A DNA stretch of 55,423 nt, from positions 1-55,423 of the IMG/VR virus record IMGVR_UViG_3300025701_000014; one strand, given 5' to 3'. Of this stretch, positions 40,702-51,800 are shown in pieces. The notes beneath the pieces were generated by a model, which saw only the letters and a list, made by a program, of their open reading frames with translations, ran no database searches and was not told the DNA's origin. The position numbers and the translations under genes were made by a program. The stretch's first letter is position 1; the number at the start of each line of letters is the position of its first letter. The DNA comes from a virus.

Positions 40702-42869
40702 TACCTACGACCTCCTTTCTTGACCTCTAGTTGAATGCCAGATATTTTCCAGTTATCTCCCACATTAGCTTCATCAGTAATTCTGTAGCTAAGCAGCCTG
40801 CCTGTTAATCTCGCATCTGTTTTATAATCACTACCGATAGTAAACAATGGGTTTGTGCTGTTACCAGCAACACCATTACCTGTTAACGGGTTAGATGTAA
40901 GGGACGCACCGGGTGCATCTGTAGATCTAAACCTTAATCTTATTGGAAGCTCAGCATCGATATCCTTACCCGCCCAGAGTGCAACAGAGGACAGTGACTC
41001 TACATCAAACTCAGGGTTCATCGGGGCTTCTAAACGCTCAACATAAGACTCATAATTAGCATTGTTTATATCAGTATACTTGTTATTAAAGTCTGCACCA
41101 TACACATCACCATTAAGAACAAACAACGGTCTTGAAACGCTGGGATCTATTGTGTCAGACAATGTACCATTGTTGTAAAGGAACTTGGTGTACCCTGAGA
41201 TTCCATAAGAAGCCTCAGTCATCACTCTTCGAGACCACACATTATCTTCATAGTTAAAGACCAGTATCTCATTTAAGTTACCAATAGAGGATAGTAGATT
41301 TGGGAAACAAACCCAAAGCTCATCGTCTGCTGTGTTGTTAAGGATAATTGTATAAGCTGCATATGTTGGGTTTATATTATCAAAGAAGTAATCTCGGACC
41401 CTGTTGTTAGAAATAGACTTAATACTTGCAGGATGCCCAGAGAACTGATAGATGTCATCAGACCCAATTACAATATGTGTACCTTTAAATTCATGAACCA
41501 TGTCTATACCCAAAGCACCATGCGTTGAACTGACAATACTTGAGATGTACGGTGTCAAGGTGCTTGAGGTTTTACTTAAAGCATGGATAGAGTTATTTGT
41601 ATAAACATAAAGGTTGCCTTGCATTTGAACAAGGTCTTGAATAATACCTGTGGTGGAAAGAGTGAACTCTTCCGCTGTGGATACACCAGCGCTGTACGGG
41701 TTCCAGTTGTGTGGGATAGCACCTGCTTCAGCAACATCAGAGATTCTAACAACCCCCGGTTGATTCCGTATAGCTGTACCACTACTTAAGATTGTGTACC
41801 GTGTGCTTGAGTATGTACCTGTAGGTAAATCATCAACAGTAACTTGAGTAGTACTGTTAACGTTATTAACTGTGTATCTCCCCTTAGCAAACGAAGGAGA
41901 GTTTATTTGGATCACATCACCAATAGATAGTCCATGCTCAGATGCAAAAGCAAGTGTGTTGTTTACATCATTAACACTAGCAACAGTAGGTGCATTAATC
42001 TCAATTAAATTACCAGCAACTAAAACATCACCCCAAGATCTGATAACACCTGCTCGAACCTGAACAGTTGCAATAGATCTGATACTGATAACAACAGTGT
42101 CGCCAGACTTTAAGAACTCTGTAAAGGCAGGGATGCCACCGGGTGCTGTTGCAATAGTTACGATATGTGTGTTTGTAGTTGGGTCTAAAGAAGTAGTCGC
42201 TTGAGCAACAGTAGTAACGCTAGTCAATGTAACAGAAAACTTAGTGCTGCTATTTACACTACTTAAAACTGTAACTACAACTTCTTCTAAATCAAAGTTA
42301 ACAGTACGGCCTAGGTCAAACTCGGCAACATGAAGACCAGCATCAAACACGTCATTCAGTGCTTCTTCATTTGTATAGTAAGAATCCCAACCCGGAAGCT
42401 CAAAAGCATCAAGGGTTGTCATGTCTGTATTACCAGTTGCGTCAAGGACATACCACGGTCGAGCTACACCGTTGTTCAATACAACAGCATAACCACCTTG
42501 GAAAACTGTGTGTTGCCAGACACCCCCAGTGGGTACTTCGATTCCTAAAAACCTTGTGTTACCATCACTAGCCCTGAGAGCGTATGCACGATCAAGGGTT
42601 CCATCAGTAGCAACTACAACGTAGTAGCCATCAGTGGGTGTCAGGTTTGGGTTTGCCCAATCAACGATGTGTATCAGATTACCTACAATTGGGTCTCCAG
42701 AGTAAGCCGTAAATAACTTTGCTTCCCCGGGCATCTTTTCCACACAACCATTATTAAACCTAACATTAAGTACGTCACTGAAAGCGTTGGTAGGTAATGC
42801 AATAGCAGGCGTGTCTTTAACTAATCCAACAGTGTTTAGTCCTACAATAGGGACAACTTGCTCTGTCAT
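40701..42869 (-). CDS. Tail nozzle protein (T7 gp12-like, tail tubular protein B)
   Basis: This 722-residue beta-rich protein starts with VPIVGLNTVGLVKDTPAIALP and AFSDVLNVRFNNGCVEKMPG, the conserved N-terminal region of podovirus nozzle proteins. A propeller-like repeat region follows (YAVVLNNGVARPWYVLDATGN, then QMQGNLYVYTNNS). It forms the distal tail tube below the adaptor. It is the first gene after the minus-strand T7-like promoter at about 42925. Confidence 0.85.
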   Translation of the reverse strand: MTEQVVPIVGLNTVGLVKDTPAIALPTNAFSDVLNVRFNNGCVEKMPGEAKLFTAYSGDPIVGNLIHIVDWANPNLTPTDGYYVVVATDGTLDRAYALRASDGNTRFLGIEVPTGGVWQHTVFQGGYAVVLNNGVARPWYVLDATGNTDMTTLDAFELPGWDSYYTNEEALNDVFDAGLHVAEFDLGRTVNFDLEEVVVTVLSSVNSSTKFSVTLTSVTTVAQATTSLDPTTNTHIVTIATAPGGIPAFTEFLKSGDTVVISIRSIATVQVRAGVIRSWGDVLVAGNLIEINAPTVASVNDVNNTLAFASEHGLSIGDVIQINSPSFAKGRYTVNNVNSTTQVTVDDLPTGTYSSTRYTILSSGTAIRNQPGVVRISDVAEAGAIPHNWNPYSAGVSTAEEFTLSTTGIIQDLVQMQGNLYVYTNNSIHALSKTSSTLTPYISSIVSSTHGALGIDMVHEFKGTHIVIGSDDIYQFSGHPASIKSISNNRVRDYFFDNINPTYAAYTIILNNTADDELWVCFPNLLSSIGNLNEILVFNYEDNVWSRRVMTEASYGISGYTKFLYNNGTLSDTIDPSVSRPLFVLNGDVYGADFNNKYTDINNANYESYVERLEAPMNPEFDVESLSSVALWAGKDIDAELPIRLRFRSTDAPGASLTSNPLTGNGVAGNSTNPLFTIGSDYKTDARLTGRLLSYRITDEANVGDNWKISGIQLEVKKGGRR

Positions 42870-42914
42870 TGGATACCTCCATAATTACTTATTATCATTA
42901 ATGTTCCCCCTCTC

Positions 42915-42938
42915 GTCCTATAGGGACTAGCGAGAATT
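42915..42938 (-). promoter_or_regulatory. T7-like phage promoter for the nozzle-to-polymerase block
   Basis: Read on the minus strand this is AATTCTCGCTAGTCCCTATA followed by GGAC, a perfect match to the copy at 11713. It sits in the only gap of this late block, between the holin and nozzle genes. The predicted start would give a leader of about 45 bases. It can supply the virion RNA polymerase and ejection proteins. Confidence 0.78.
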
Positions 42939-42955
42939 GTTTATATTACAGTACC

Positions 42956-43360
42956 TTAGTGTTTACCATGGACACCCTTGGCTTTCTCTACAGTTCTCAT
43001 AGCGCCAAGACCAAGCATACCTAGAAGTACTGGCATCATCTCAGAGAGTTCTATAAGAGGTACCACTATGTTTGTGTTAGTCATTGCTAGTATGAAATTT
43101 GTAATAGGGACTACGATAAAATTACTTGCCATGCCAAGACAGCAAACCCAACCAACGGCTGGTCTCCAACCTGCAACGAATAAATTCTTGTGAGCTGCTT
43201 CAACCTTATTAACTTCTAGTTGTGCAGCTGATAACTCTTGTGCGTGTTTCTCTGCCATCGTTGCAAGTTCAAAAGCAATGGCATTCTTTTTATCTTTGTC
43301 TTCAATAAACTTATCTAGTAGCCCAGTAACTGGACCAATTAAAGCTGTTAGTAATTGCAT
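42956..43360 (-). CDS. Holin, 3TM family
   Basis: This is a 134-residue membrane protein. A charged amphipathic N-terminal half with a helical segment (residues 1-60) is followed by FVAGWRPAVGWVCCLGMASNF and two further hydrophobic helices. The HxxxFVAGWRPxxGW pattern is the mark of the three-transmembrane holin family (PF11351). It would make lesions in the inner membrane for the lysozyme encoded just upstream. Its start overlaps the lysozyme stop by one base. Confidence 0.82.
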   Translation of the reverse strand: MQLLTALIGPVTGLLDKFIEDKDKKNAIAFELATMAEKHAQELSAAQLEVNKVEAAHKNLFVAGWRPAVGWVCCLGMASNFIVVPITNFILAMTNTNIVVPLIELSEMMPVLLGMLGLGAMRTVEKAKGVHGKH

Positions 43361-43839
43361 TAGTAACCTCCATAGTAGTCAAGCATATTTCCAGTCTCTA
43401 TCATGAGGGAGTGTCGTAGTGCTCGACTGGGTGTTTGTTTAGCCCATCGGCTATCCAACATTTCCTTAGAGGCTTCTTTATAACTCCCAACTTTTAACGC
43501 TGTTATCATATTCTTAAAGTTAAGAACACCCCTGATACCTAGCTGGTACGCCATAGAGGTCATTACAGCCTCTCTAACGGGGTTTAGCTCAAACCCACCC
43601 TCTAGTACTGGTGTGGACCTAAGATCCATTAAACAGCCATATACGAACTCCTGTAGCCATAAGCGGGCTACGTTCTCAGGCATTGGTGGGAAATCACGAA
43701 AGTCTGACAAGGGTTGGTCCTTATACCCCACACGTAAACCATAGCCTACTGTAGGATATCCTTCGGAACACTTGTATACATTCTTCCTGAAACCTTCTTC
43801 TGTTTTTATAATACTTATTGCAAGTGTTAAAACATCCAT
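43360..43839 (-). CDS. Endolysin, T4-type lysozyme (GH24)
   Basis: This 159-residue muramidase has EEGFRKNVYKCSEGYPTVGYG near the N-terminus. It gives the triad Glu15, Cys24 and Thr30 with the E-8-C/D-5-T spacing. Position 24, Asp in T4 lysozyme, is Cys here, which is a known natural and active variant of the family. The C-terminal lobe has the helical part NPVREAVMTSMAYQLG and RWAKQTPSRA. There is no signal peptide, so export depends on the holin. Confidence 0.92.
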   Translation of the reverse strand: MDVLTLAISIIKTEEGFRKNVYKCSEGYPTVGYGLRVGYKDQPLSDFRDFPPMPENVARLWLQEFVYGCLMDLRSTPVLEGGFELNPVREAVMTSMAYQLGIRGVLNFKNMITALKVGSYKEASKEMLDSRWAKQTPSRALRHSLMIETGNMLDYYGGY

Positions 43840-43843
43840 CTTA

Positions 43844-44116
43844 TTATTCTCTAAACAAAAAAGTGACTAATGAAATTAATGCGATTGCAAGAGACCAGAA
43901 TAACTTATCTGCAAAACTAGCAACCCCAGCATTTCTTTTTGTTAAATCCGAAATGTTCTGTATTTCAATATCCATTTTATCAAGTTGGGTTTCTAATCGA
44001 TCTAATCTCTTATCGTTAGCTAAGAGCTTTTCCTCAACCCTAGCAATCTCTGTGACTGCATCTGTCAGCTTATCTATCTTTGACTCTAGTCGGTCAAACC
44101 TGTGTTCATCACCCAT
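43844..44116 (-). CDS. Coiled-coil protein with C-terminal membrane anchor (lysis module)
   Basis: This is a 90-residue protein with an Asp/Arg/Leu-rich coiled coil (RFDRLESKIDKLTDAVTEIA, then RLDRLETQLDKM). One C-terminal membrane helix (LFWSLAIALISLVTFLF) follows. This resembles XhlA/hemolysin-type proteins found beside holins and endolysins. It could assist holin or act as an i-spanin-like protein, though no o-spanin partner is seen. The gene ends four bases before the lysozyme start. Confidence 0.7.
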   Translation of the reverse strand: MGDEHRFDRLESKIDKLTDAVTEIARVEEKLLANDKRLDRLETQLDKMDIEIQNISDLTKRNAGVASFADKLFWSLAIALISLVTFLFRE

Positions 44117-44150
44117 ATTATTTACTCTTGTTGAGGGTTAGTTGTGTGTA

Positions 44151-44175
44151 AAGAAAGGGGCCACTTGGACCCCTT
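44151..44175 (-). terminator. Intrinsic terminator before the lysis module
   Basis: On the minus strand, AAGGGG-T-CC and GGCCCCTT pair around AAGT with one bulge, followed by TCTTT. It lies between the 44195 gene and the lysis cassette, so transcription of lysis genes would be attenuated. Confidence 0.72.
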
Positions 44176-44194
44176 GTAATTACCCCTAGGTGCT

Positions 44195-44398
44195 TTAAGA
44201 GTCTTCTAGCTCTTTCTTAAGCATTTCTAGAAAAGCACCCTTGCCAACAGATAATTGGTCTAAGTTAAAAGCTGTTGAGTTAATCTTTCGATCTAAATCA
44301 GCAACGTGGCTAACCAGTGCTTGTTGTTTTTCTGTCATATCTTCGTAGATGTATTCAACATCATCAATCGTAATGGTGTTTGTTTTTTTCTCAGCCAT
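44195..44398 (-). CDS. Small DUF6447-like protein
   Basis: This is a 67-residue protein with TITIDDVEYIYEDMTEKQQALV, then a helix (HVADLDRKINSTAFNL) and an acidic end. The pattern (strand, strand, helix) corresponds to small phage proteins I know as DUF6447, often near fibre genes. The function is unknown. Confidence 0.65.
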   Translation of the reverse strand: MAEKKTNTITIDDVEYIYEDMTEKQQALVSHVADLDRKINSTAFNLDQLSVGKGAFLEMLKKELEDS

Positions 44399-44424
44399 GT
44401 TAGATTTCCTTTATTAATTTTAGT

Positions 44425-44781
44425 TTAGTTACAAGTTACCCAAGGTACTCCGGCAGTATGCTTTACCATAGTTCCCATACCAAGGGTAGCAATAATATCA
44501 TTCTCGACTAATTGTTTTTGTGTAGCACCATCACCTCTGCCTGAATCAACATCCATAGCGGCGTGCAGCCATCCAATAACAATTTCTTCCGTAAGGTCTT
44601 CCCATCCGGTAAAGTTGCTTTCGTCTAAGCTATCAATATTAAGCAGGGTATTACCGTATGACCTGCCAAAGCTGCCAAGCTCATCAGTTGCGGATGCATA
44701 CCAAAAAACATTCTTCACAACATTAGATAATCCGTTGTGAGATGCCTGCATTTCTATATTTAATATTTTCCAATCAATCAT
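44425..44781 (-). CDS. Hypothetical tail-region protein
   Basis: This 118-residue protein begins IDWKILNIEMQASHNGLSNVVKNVFWYAS and carries WEDLTEEIVIGWLHAAMD in the middle. I recall comparable small proteins near tail-fibre genes in marine phages (DUF7936-like). No functional residues can be named. It lies downstream of a fibre-tip gene with a four-base gap. Confidence 0.65.
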   Translation of the reverse strand: MIDWKILNIEMQASHNGLSNVVKNVFWYASATDELGSFGRSYGNTLLNIDSLDESNFTGWEDLTEEIVIGWLHAAMDVDSGRGDGATQKQLVENDIIATLGMGTMVKHTAGVPWVTCN

Positions 44782-44784
44782 AAT

Positions 44785-45351
44785 TTATGTCCATGTTGCA
44801 GTTACCACTTGGCCTACGCTACTAAAGGGGTTCTCTACTCCAGACCAAGCCCACACCGAGAAGGTGGAGAGCTGGTTAAATTGACTTGCAGCAGCTCTTC
44901 CTAAAGACAGGCCACCAACAGTTAATGTAGACCACCCGGAATTAGATATTGATGCTGGGGTTCCCAGTTGAAAGTATTGAAACAGTCCATTTGAAAAGTT
45001 GTTACTCCACATAAGGCCTTGTATAGTTTGCCCCCCATAGATATTGGATGTTCCATCTGATAAGGAACCTAGGCTCCATACAGAATAATACCCCCAGCGT
45101 TGCTGGTAATATTGAAAGGAGCTTCCGACCGTTATCGTCTGCTGGTCAAGATAGGGTGGCGGTGCCGTATGCCCACGGAAATTCCATAAGCTGATAGCGC
45201 CGCTTGTAGGTATAGCGCCGTTATACCCACCAGAGCCAGAGGGGACAATCCCACCGCCAGCATAGTAGTCGCCCAGCCTTACAGGGTTGCCTTGACCATA
45301 CTCATCCCTAAGCATGGCAAGGCTTATTTCGCCAGTTGTTGGCAGAGTCAT
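44785..45351 (-). CDS. Tail fibre tip-like protein
   Basis: This is a 188-residue protein. It starts with TTGEISLAMLRDEYGQGNPVRLGDYYAGGG and IPTSGAISLWNFRG. This is the repeated ISLxxLRxEYG / ISLxxFRG pattern seen in phage fibre and receptor-binding proteins. The rest is Ser/Gly/Trp-rich beta structure. It overlaps the preceding gene's stop by one base. Host-range function is inferred. Confidence 0.7.
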   Translation of the reverse strand: MTLPTTGEISLAMLRDEYGQGNPVRLGDYYAGGGIVPSGSGGYNGAIPTSGAISLWNFRGHTAPPPYLDQQTITVGSSFQYYQQRWGYYSVWSLGSLSDGTSNIYGGQTIQGLMWSNNFSNGLFQYFQLGTPASISNSGWSTLTVGGLSLGRAAASQFNQLSTFSVWAWSGVENPFSSVGQVVTATWT

Positions 45352-45626
45352 TAAGAAATAACACCGCAGGCGATTTTATTCGCTACGCCGTTACCTACTT
45401 CACCAACCCGAACGAGTGTCGCTTCGTGGTCGTAAGCACCGTCCGCATCAAAGCATACATTCACGTGGCGCTCGTGTACGCATCCAGAATCGGCGCAGGT
45501 AAATTTAACCTTTATATCTCGGCAAGCTGATTCAGTAGTGACAGTCTGCCCCTCGTTTTCTGGGTCTGGCATTTCGGTTGATCGAGTGCCCGTGTACTCT
45601 TCAAGTAGTTCGTATGTTACTGACAT
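45351..45626 (-). CDS. Small fibre-region protein
   Basis: This 91-residue protein has an N-terminal YELLEEYTGTRSTEMPDPENE segment and four spaced cysteines (CRDIKVKFTCADSGC, then CFDADG). Disulfides or a metal site are possible. AAGGAG precedes the start. It belongs to the group of small genes behind the large fibre. The role is unknown. Confidence 0.65.
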   Translation of the reverse strand: MSVTYELLEEYTGTRSTEMPDPENEGQTVTTESACRDIKVKFTCADSGCVHERHVNVCFDADGAYDHEATLVRVGEVGNGVANKIACGVIS

Positions 45627-45638
45627 TACTTATTCTCC

Positions 45639-45812
45639 TTATTGAAACAAAACAGCTGCAAGCTGCTTAATAAAATCTGACTGATCAGATATATCGGTTT
45701 CTGCGTTTATGTGAATTTGAGTATTATCATCAAAATCAATTTGCATTGACGCTGATGACACCACTGGCTGTACCCTATCCGGGTGCCAGTTTATAAATGT
45801 AATATTAGGCAT
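45639..45812 (-). CDS. Small fibre-region protein
   Basis: This codes for 57 residues, acidic, beginning MPNITFINWHPDRVQPVVSS and ending FIKQLAAVLFQ. The start overlaps the stop of the giant fibre gene by eight bases. It may be a fibre assembly chaperone, as small genes in this place often are, but no motif supports it. Confidence 0.62.
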   Translation of the reverse strand: MPNITFINWHPDRVQPVVSSASMQIDFDDNTQIHINAETDISDQSDFIKQLAAVLFQ

Positions 45813-48800
45813 TTTTTAATTCCTTTATTTCGTTCTGTAGGTCTTTAACCTGTTGTGATAATTGTTTAACTGCTTCAACTAATAAACCAGCGGTATTGCC
45901 GTAGGCTACACCATACTGGTCAACATCTTCAGCATATGTCACTAATGGTTTAGCGCCTTCAATTTCATTTACTTCTTGGGCGATGAAGCCAATAACGGTT
46001 TTCTTTTCTTCGTCATCAATACGGTTGTAGTAAACGCCACGCATCTGCTCGACAGTTTCCAGAGCATTATCAATAGTGCGAATGTTCTCTTTCACTCGGC
46101 GATCTGAGTAGGCGGTAATGTTGCCAGTAGAATATATACCACCGCCTTGCTCATATAGTCCGTAAGAGGATGAGGTAGAAGAACCAGCTACCCCAAGACA
46201 TCCGTTATCACGATGGAAATAGGTATACCAGCCCCAGTTACTATTGTACTCGCCCCCATTTCCGCCGCCGTCATACATAGCGGTGGTGACGTTGCCATGA
46301 TCAAGATGAATCCCAGTGTACCCATTTCTTGAGCCAATGATTCTCCAAGTGCCGTAGCTTGTAGCGCCGTTTGGGTAGAAATGTGCGTTATTAATGGATG
46401 GCATGTACAGCCCATGCTCCGCCGTCAACTGAATCCAATTGTTTGCTTGGTAGTAACTATTACCAAACTTGCCAAGGAAATTGTCGGAGTTGTAGCCATC
46501 AAGCAAATCAGCATCTAAGCCTGAGCCTGAGCCATCGTTATATGAAGACCAAAACTCGTAAGCTGTACCGTAGCTAGTTCCCCTATTAGATTGCGAACTA
46601 ATCCACATCCTAGGCTGGCCATTTCTTATAAGGTGTAGCGCGCACATATTTTCTACATCACCGCCGCTATACCCATTTATCCAAAGAGTATCTGACCATA
46701 CATTTGGATAACCAGTCATGGCAACCTTTAGGCCGGTAAGGTAATTAAAGTAGACCTGCGGATTTGTCTGCTGGCCCCCAGCATATAAGGTTGGCAAAGA
46801 ACCTGCCGACCCTGCTGTATTCGCGTAATTTACAGATAGTGCCGAGGGCTGCTGTCCATCCAACAAATCAGCATCTAACCCAGAACCTGAGCCGTCGTTA
46901 CCAGAACCCCAAAGGGTGCCAGCATTATAGTTCATGATTACGTCGCCAGCGTTGAAGTCAAAATCAAGACGGTTACTAGCATTTGTATAAATACCTACGT
47001 GAGAATATCCATTTCGATGTAGACCAATCCCAGCCGTGCCTGAAGTCGCTCGAACCTCTACCTGCAATCCGTTGTAGTAGTTCGAGGGGGAAGCGATGTT
47101 TTGGTCAATTAAAAGCTGCCCTGTAATCTCTTGATCGCCATAAACACTTAGCTCTTTATATGTCCCACCGCCACCGAACCTTACAATTGGAGAGTAGGAA
47201 TTAGCAGTAGAGCTTGCGTAGTCAAGATATAGCGGGAGACCGTTTCCGTCATCACGCTTTCTCAGCCGGTGACGATACTGACCAGTCTGGTAATTCCCGT
47301 CAAAAACAAGACCGTTGCTCGTATTAGACTCAGCGATTGAGCCAGTGAAGACCCTCGCCATGCCAGTGTAGATTTGCTCGGCAGCGAAGGTCTGTGTGTT
47401 GGTCTTGTCAGCGAAAAACGATGATTGGTTCCCATCCAAATAATCAGCATCTAAGCCAGAACCTGAGCCGTCGTTGCTATCACTCCAAAGTTTTGCCCAC
47501 CCGCTAAAGCTCCCTCCAGAGCAGCCTCGGGCAAATATAGTTCCACCTTGGTTATACTGGCCAGCTACCTGTATACCATAAGCATTTCCGCCGGTAGTAC
47601 CATAAGAATTAGTGGTATAGTGTAAAGCATTAAATCCGTGAACGTGGCTTGTACTAGGAGGCAGGTTAGTACTAGACCAGATATCGAAGAAACCACTTCC
47701 TCCATGAAACACCTCATTTGCGCCTATGCCGCTGTGGCCCATTGAGCCTACATGGTAGTTTGCATCCGAAGTGTAATCTATCCGTCGGCTATATGAGTTT
47801 TTAGCGGACAATCCCATGTGGACTTTAAAATCCGTTAAAGTCGAATATCTTAGGTAATTGTCACCAGAAGAGTAGATTCTAGTTAATCTATTTGTTATTC
47901 CAGAATCACCAGAGTCAGTATTAATCCAACCCGCTTGGATGTACCCATTAGCATCAGTTCTAACTACTTTGTTTGCTTCATTATTTCTGCCAGTGTGTAG
48001 TTGAAGTCCGTCTAAAAGATCAGCATCCAAACCAGAGCCTGAGCCATCGTTAGCTGTATTCCATATTTTTGCCCATGCACTTAAACTACCGTTATTATTG
48101 TTTCTGTTATACAAATCTCCCGCAGCGTAGAACGAACCAGCGATTTGATGTCCATGATTGCCACCATAATGCGCCATGTTTACCATGGAATACCAAGTGC
48201 CTGTAGGAGTACCATCGGAATATACATCATAGAACCCAGAGTCAGTGTTTGCACTGCTGCCAAATGCAATGTTGGTGGTGCCTTTTCCATTGCCACCTTT
48301 GACGATATTACTAGCTTGCCACCCATCAACAGTGTCAGCATCTAAGCCTGAGCCAGAGCCGTCGTTGGCTGTAGTCCAGAACTCATGCCAGCCGCCCCAG
48401 TTACCATTCCCCCACTGATTTCTAAACGCTATTCTGTCTAGGCTAGACTTAGCATAAAACTGAAGCCGGACATCTGAGCCACCAGCATCACCGAATTGTA
48501 AAAAGGAACCAGTTGATCCAAATGGGTTATTGGAAATACCACTAGCCGCTTCAGTAAAGTAAACACCGGCATTTACAATGGAATTTAAATTACCTGTATA
48601 ATTAGATGGTACTTTTATATAAGCAGGATTTGAGCCATCAGTCTGAACCAAATACTGTGACATCTGGCTTGCAAAGTGTGCTGGAGTAGACTTTCTTAAA
48701 TAGTTATCGCCAGTGCTTTGAGTCCATATTTGTCCAATAGTAGGGTTCTCAGAGTTTCCAGCAGAGGCATTAAAGTAACTGCCAAGAATATAGTTTCCAT

Positions 48801-51800
48801 AAATATGACCACCGCCCTCACGAACTACGACAGTATTTGCTGTTGCAGATGTGGAAGTGTTGTATCCATCTAACAGATCAGCATCTAAGCCAGAGCCTGC
48901 TCCGTCATTACCTGCGTGCCAAGCGGTGTTTCCTAGAATCTGTAGCCCGCTAGTATTAAACAGCCCGAAAACTGACGAGCCATATCCAAAGTTGTTAATC
49001 GAAGTTGCCGCACCACTAATAGACATTGTGGACGTGTTATCTGAACTTATCCTTGTTTTCCATGAATTGTAATTGTTGGTTGTTACCCCAAAGTAGAGCG
49101 AACTTGAGCCACGAATAGAGGCATTATTTACAATATCTAAATCTAAATTAGTCGTATCCATACCAGAAATGTCTTGTCCGATAGAGATAGCGTTGATATT
49201 GCTGATATTACGGCTTGAGTCTATTACTGTGGTGCCGTTTATTTGATAACCGCCCAAAGCGTTGATAGTAAAGTTATCGCCAGACCCTCTATTGATCGCT
49301 GTATGCCACCCATTCTGCGCAGCATTCAAGATGTTATAGCTTCCACTATTGTAAAAAGTAGCGGACGTCATATGGCTTGATGTACTGATAACGCTATTTG
49401 ACGACAATGTCCCAGTCAAAGTACCGCCAGACAATGGCAGATAATTATGCACATGGTTGGCATTCGCATAGCCCGCAAGCGCGTGATCGCCCCAATCATA
49501 GGCAGCGTTCCAGTTGCTCGAATAGTCTGTAAAAGGCAATGTGTAAACTGTGTCGGTAAAAACAGCCCCAGCAGGAACGTTGGTAAGAACCTGGGAATCA
49601 TCTACTTTATTATCAAGAGCTGTTTGCAACCCAGTAATAAAACTTATTGGGTGACTTGAGGGGTGGGTATAAACTGTATCTGTAAACAAAGCCCCAGCAG
49701 GAACATTAGTTAATACTTGAGAATCGTCAACCTTACCATCAAGAGCAGTCTGCAAGCCAGTGATAAAACTAATAGAGTGACTAGTAGGGTGTGTGTAGAC
49801 CGTGTTTGTGTCGGTGCTGGATATCGTAAAGTTAGGGTATGCTCCAGTAACTGTAGTTGCTCCAGAGCCAAGCAGGGTTACTGTTTGATCCGGTGCAGTA
49901 TTACTGAACACAGTTCCTGTTAACGCCAACCCAGAACCAGCAGTGTACGTAGTGTCGTTATCTGTGTACGAAGTTAAATACCCAGCATCTGCGTGGTTAC
50001 CCCAGCTGTAAGCAGTGTTCCAGTTTCCTGAGTTACCACCGGCAGCATACAGAGTGTTGACCTGCATATCAGCGATAGTGAATGATGCGTCCGTGATATC
50101 AATGTACGGAGAGGCATCGGGCTCTGGCAGGTAACCATCGTAAACTTTCCAGATACCATCTGTAGCATCTCTAAAAATACCAGCATGGGCATAAGTGCCA
50201 TCATTGTACCCGCCAGCAATACCTAGGTCTGGGTTTGTTACAACAGAGCCTTCATTTAGATAAATCATATTATCCGCAATTGCAAGTTCAGTGGCATTAA
50301 CTGTTACAGTAGTACCATGTACCGTTAAGTTACCATCAATCTCCACACTACCTGTGCTATAAACATCTCCAAGAGTGACAGTTCCTGCAAGTTGTGCTGC
50401 AACTGTATCACTGAAGTCTGCGCTTACTGATTTATTTAAAGCATTGCCAAGGAAAAACTTACCCTCATTCAGATTGGGGGTAGCATTAGTACGGCCAGCA
50501 CCGGCAACAAAGATTGTCCCAACAGATGCATGAACTCGCTCAACTTTACCAATGTTCTGAATTAAAGAGTTTTCACCAGATGGTGCAGAACTAACAAGAC
50601 CTCCGGGCACTGTATCCACATAAAGTGTTTGACCAAGGGTGTAAGCACTGGTGTTCATGTTTTCCAGTTGACCATAAGTTACAATATCAACTGCGGCATT
50701 AAGGTTAGCTGTACCTCCGGCCAAACCAAACGCAGGCATCTTGCCCGGATCGTCTGAGTCTGCCTTCATAACAATGGGTGTGTTACCACTGACACCAGAG
50801 ATGTACACAGGAACACCTTTAGTCAAGGCTTCACCTGCTTGCGCTTTAAATAGTTGGTTGCCACGCAAGGACCCAGTAAACAGTGGTGCAGTAACCTCAC
50901 CGGTAAAGTCAGCACCGGTTAGTGGGGCGTAGTCAATCGTATCACTAATAGTAATCCAAACAGAACCTGACCAAACATACATCCCATTGTCAATTGTGTT
51001 AAAGTATAAAGCACCAACAGATAATGGATTGCCCTGATTATCCAGAGTAGGTGCAGATGCATAGTCTCCAAGGTAATGCTTTTCAAAATCTAAGAGATGG
51101 CCTTGAGCAGTTGTAGCACTAGCGGCAGCAGCAGTTGCACTAGCGTCTGCACTTGTAGCACTAGAGGCTGCATTGGCTTCGCTAATACCCGCTTGTGTTG
51201 CACTAGTAGCTGCATCATTAGCACTTGTACTTGACGATGTAGCACTTGCGGCTGCACTTGTTGCGGATGTGGCTGCGCTTGTAGCACTCCCTGCGGCTGC
51301 GGTAGCACTCGCAGTTGCATTAGTCTCTGATGCAGTTGCACTAGTGGCGCTTGAAGCTGCGCTGGCTGCACTGCTTGCAGATGCTAGCGAACTACTTAAA
51401 GAACTAACAGCAGAGCTAGCAGCGTTTGTTGCAGAAGCTTCTGCATTAACCTCAGCGACAGAGGCATCAGTCGCACTTGAGGCTGCGTTGTTAGCAGAAG
51501 ACAGAGAGGCAGCTGCACTAAGACTAGAGGATGACGCACTATCTGCTGAAAGTACAGCACTAGAGGCTGCTGCGGTTTCACTATCAGCTGCATTGTTAGC
51601 TGCGGTTTGTGCTGTTGTTGCGCTAGTGGTTGCACTAGTAGCACTAAGAGATGCACTGAGGGCATCTGCTGCAACAGAAGACTCACTGGCTGCTGCTGCG
51701 GTAGCACTTGTGGCTGCATTAGCAGCGCTTGAGGCTGCTTCATTTGCAGAGTTAGTCGCATTGGTTGCTGCGGTTTGTGCGGTTGTTGCACTGGTTGCCG

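Noticed and set aside
43098-43120. Partial T7-like promoter match (TAGTCCCTAT) on the minus strand
   Set aside because: It lacks the AGGA start and upstream TCTCGC part and lies inside the holin gene, where it encodes the VVPIT strand. It is probably chance.
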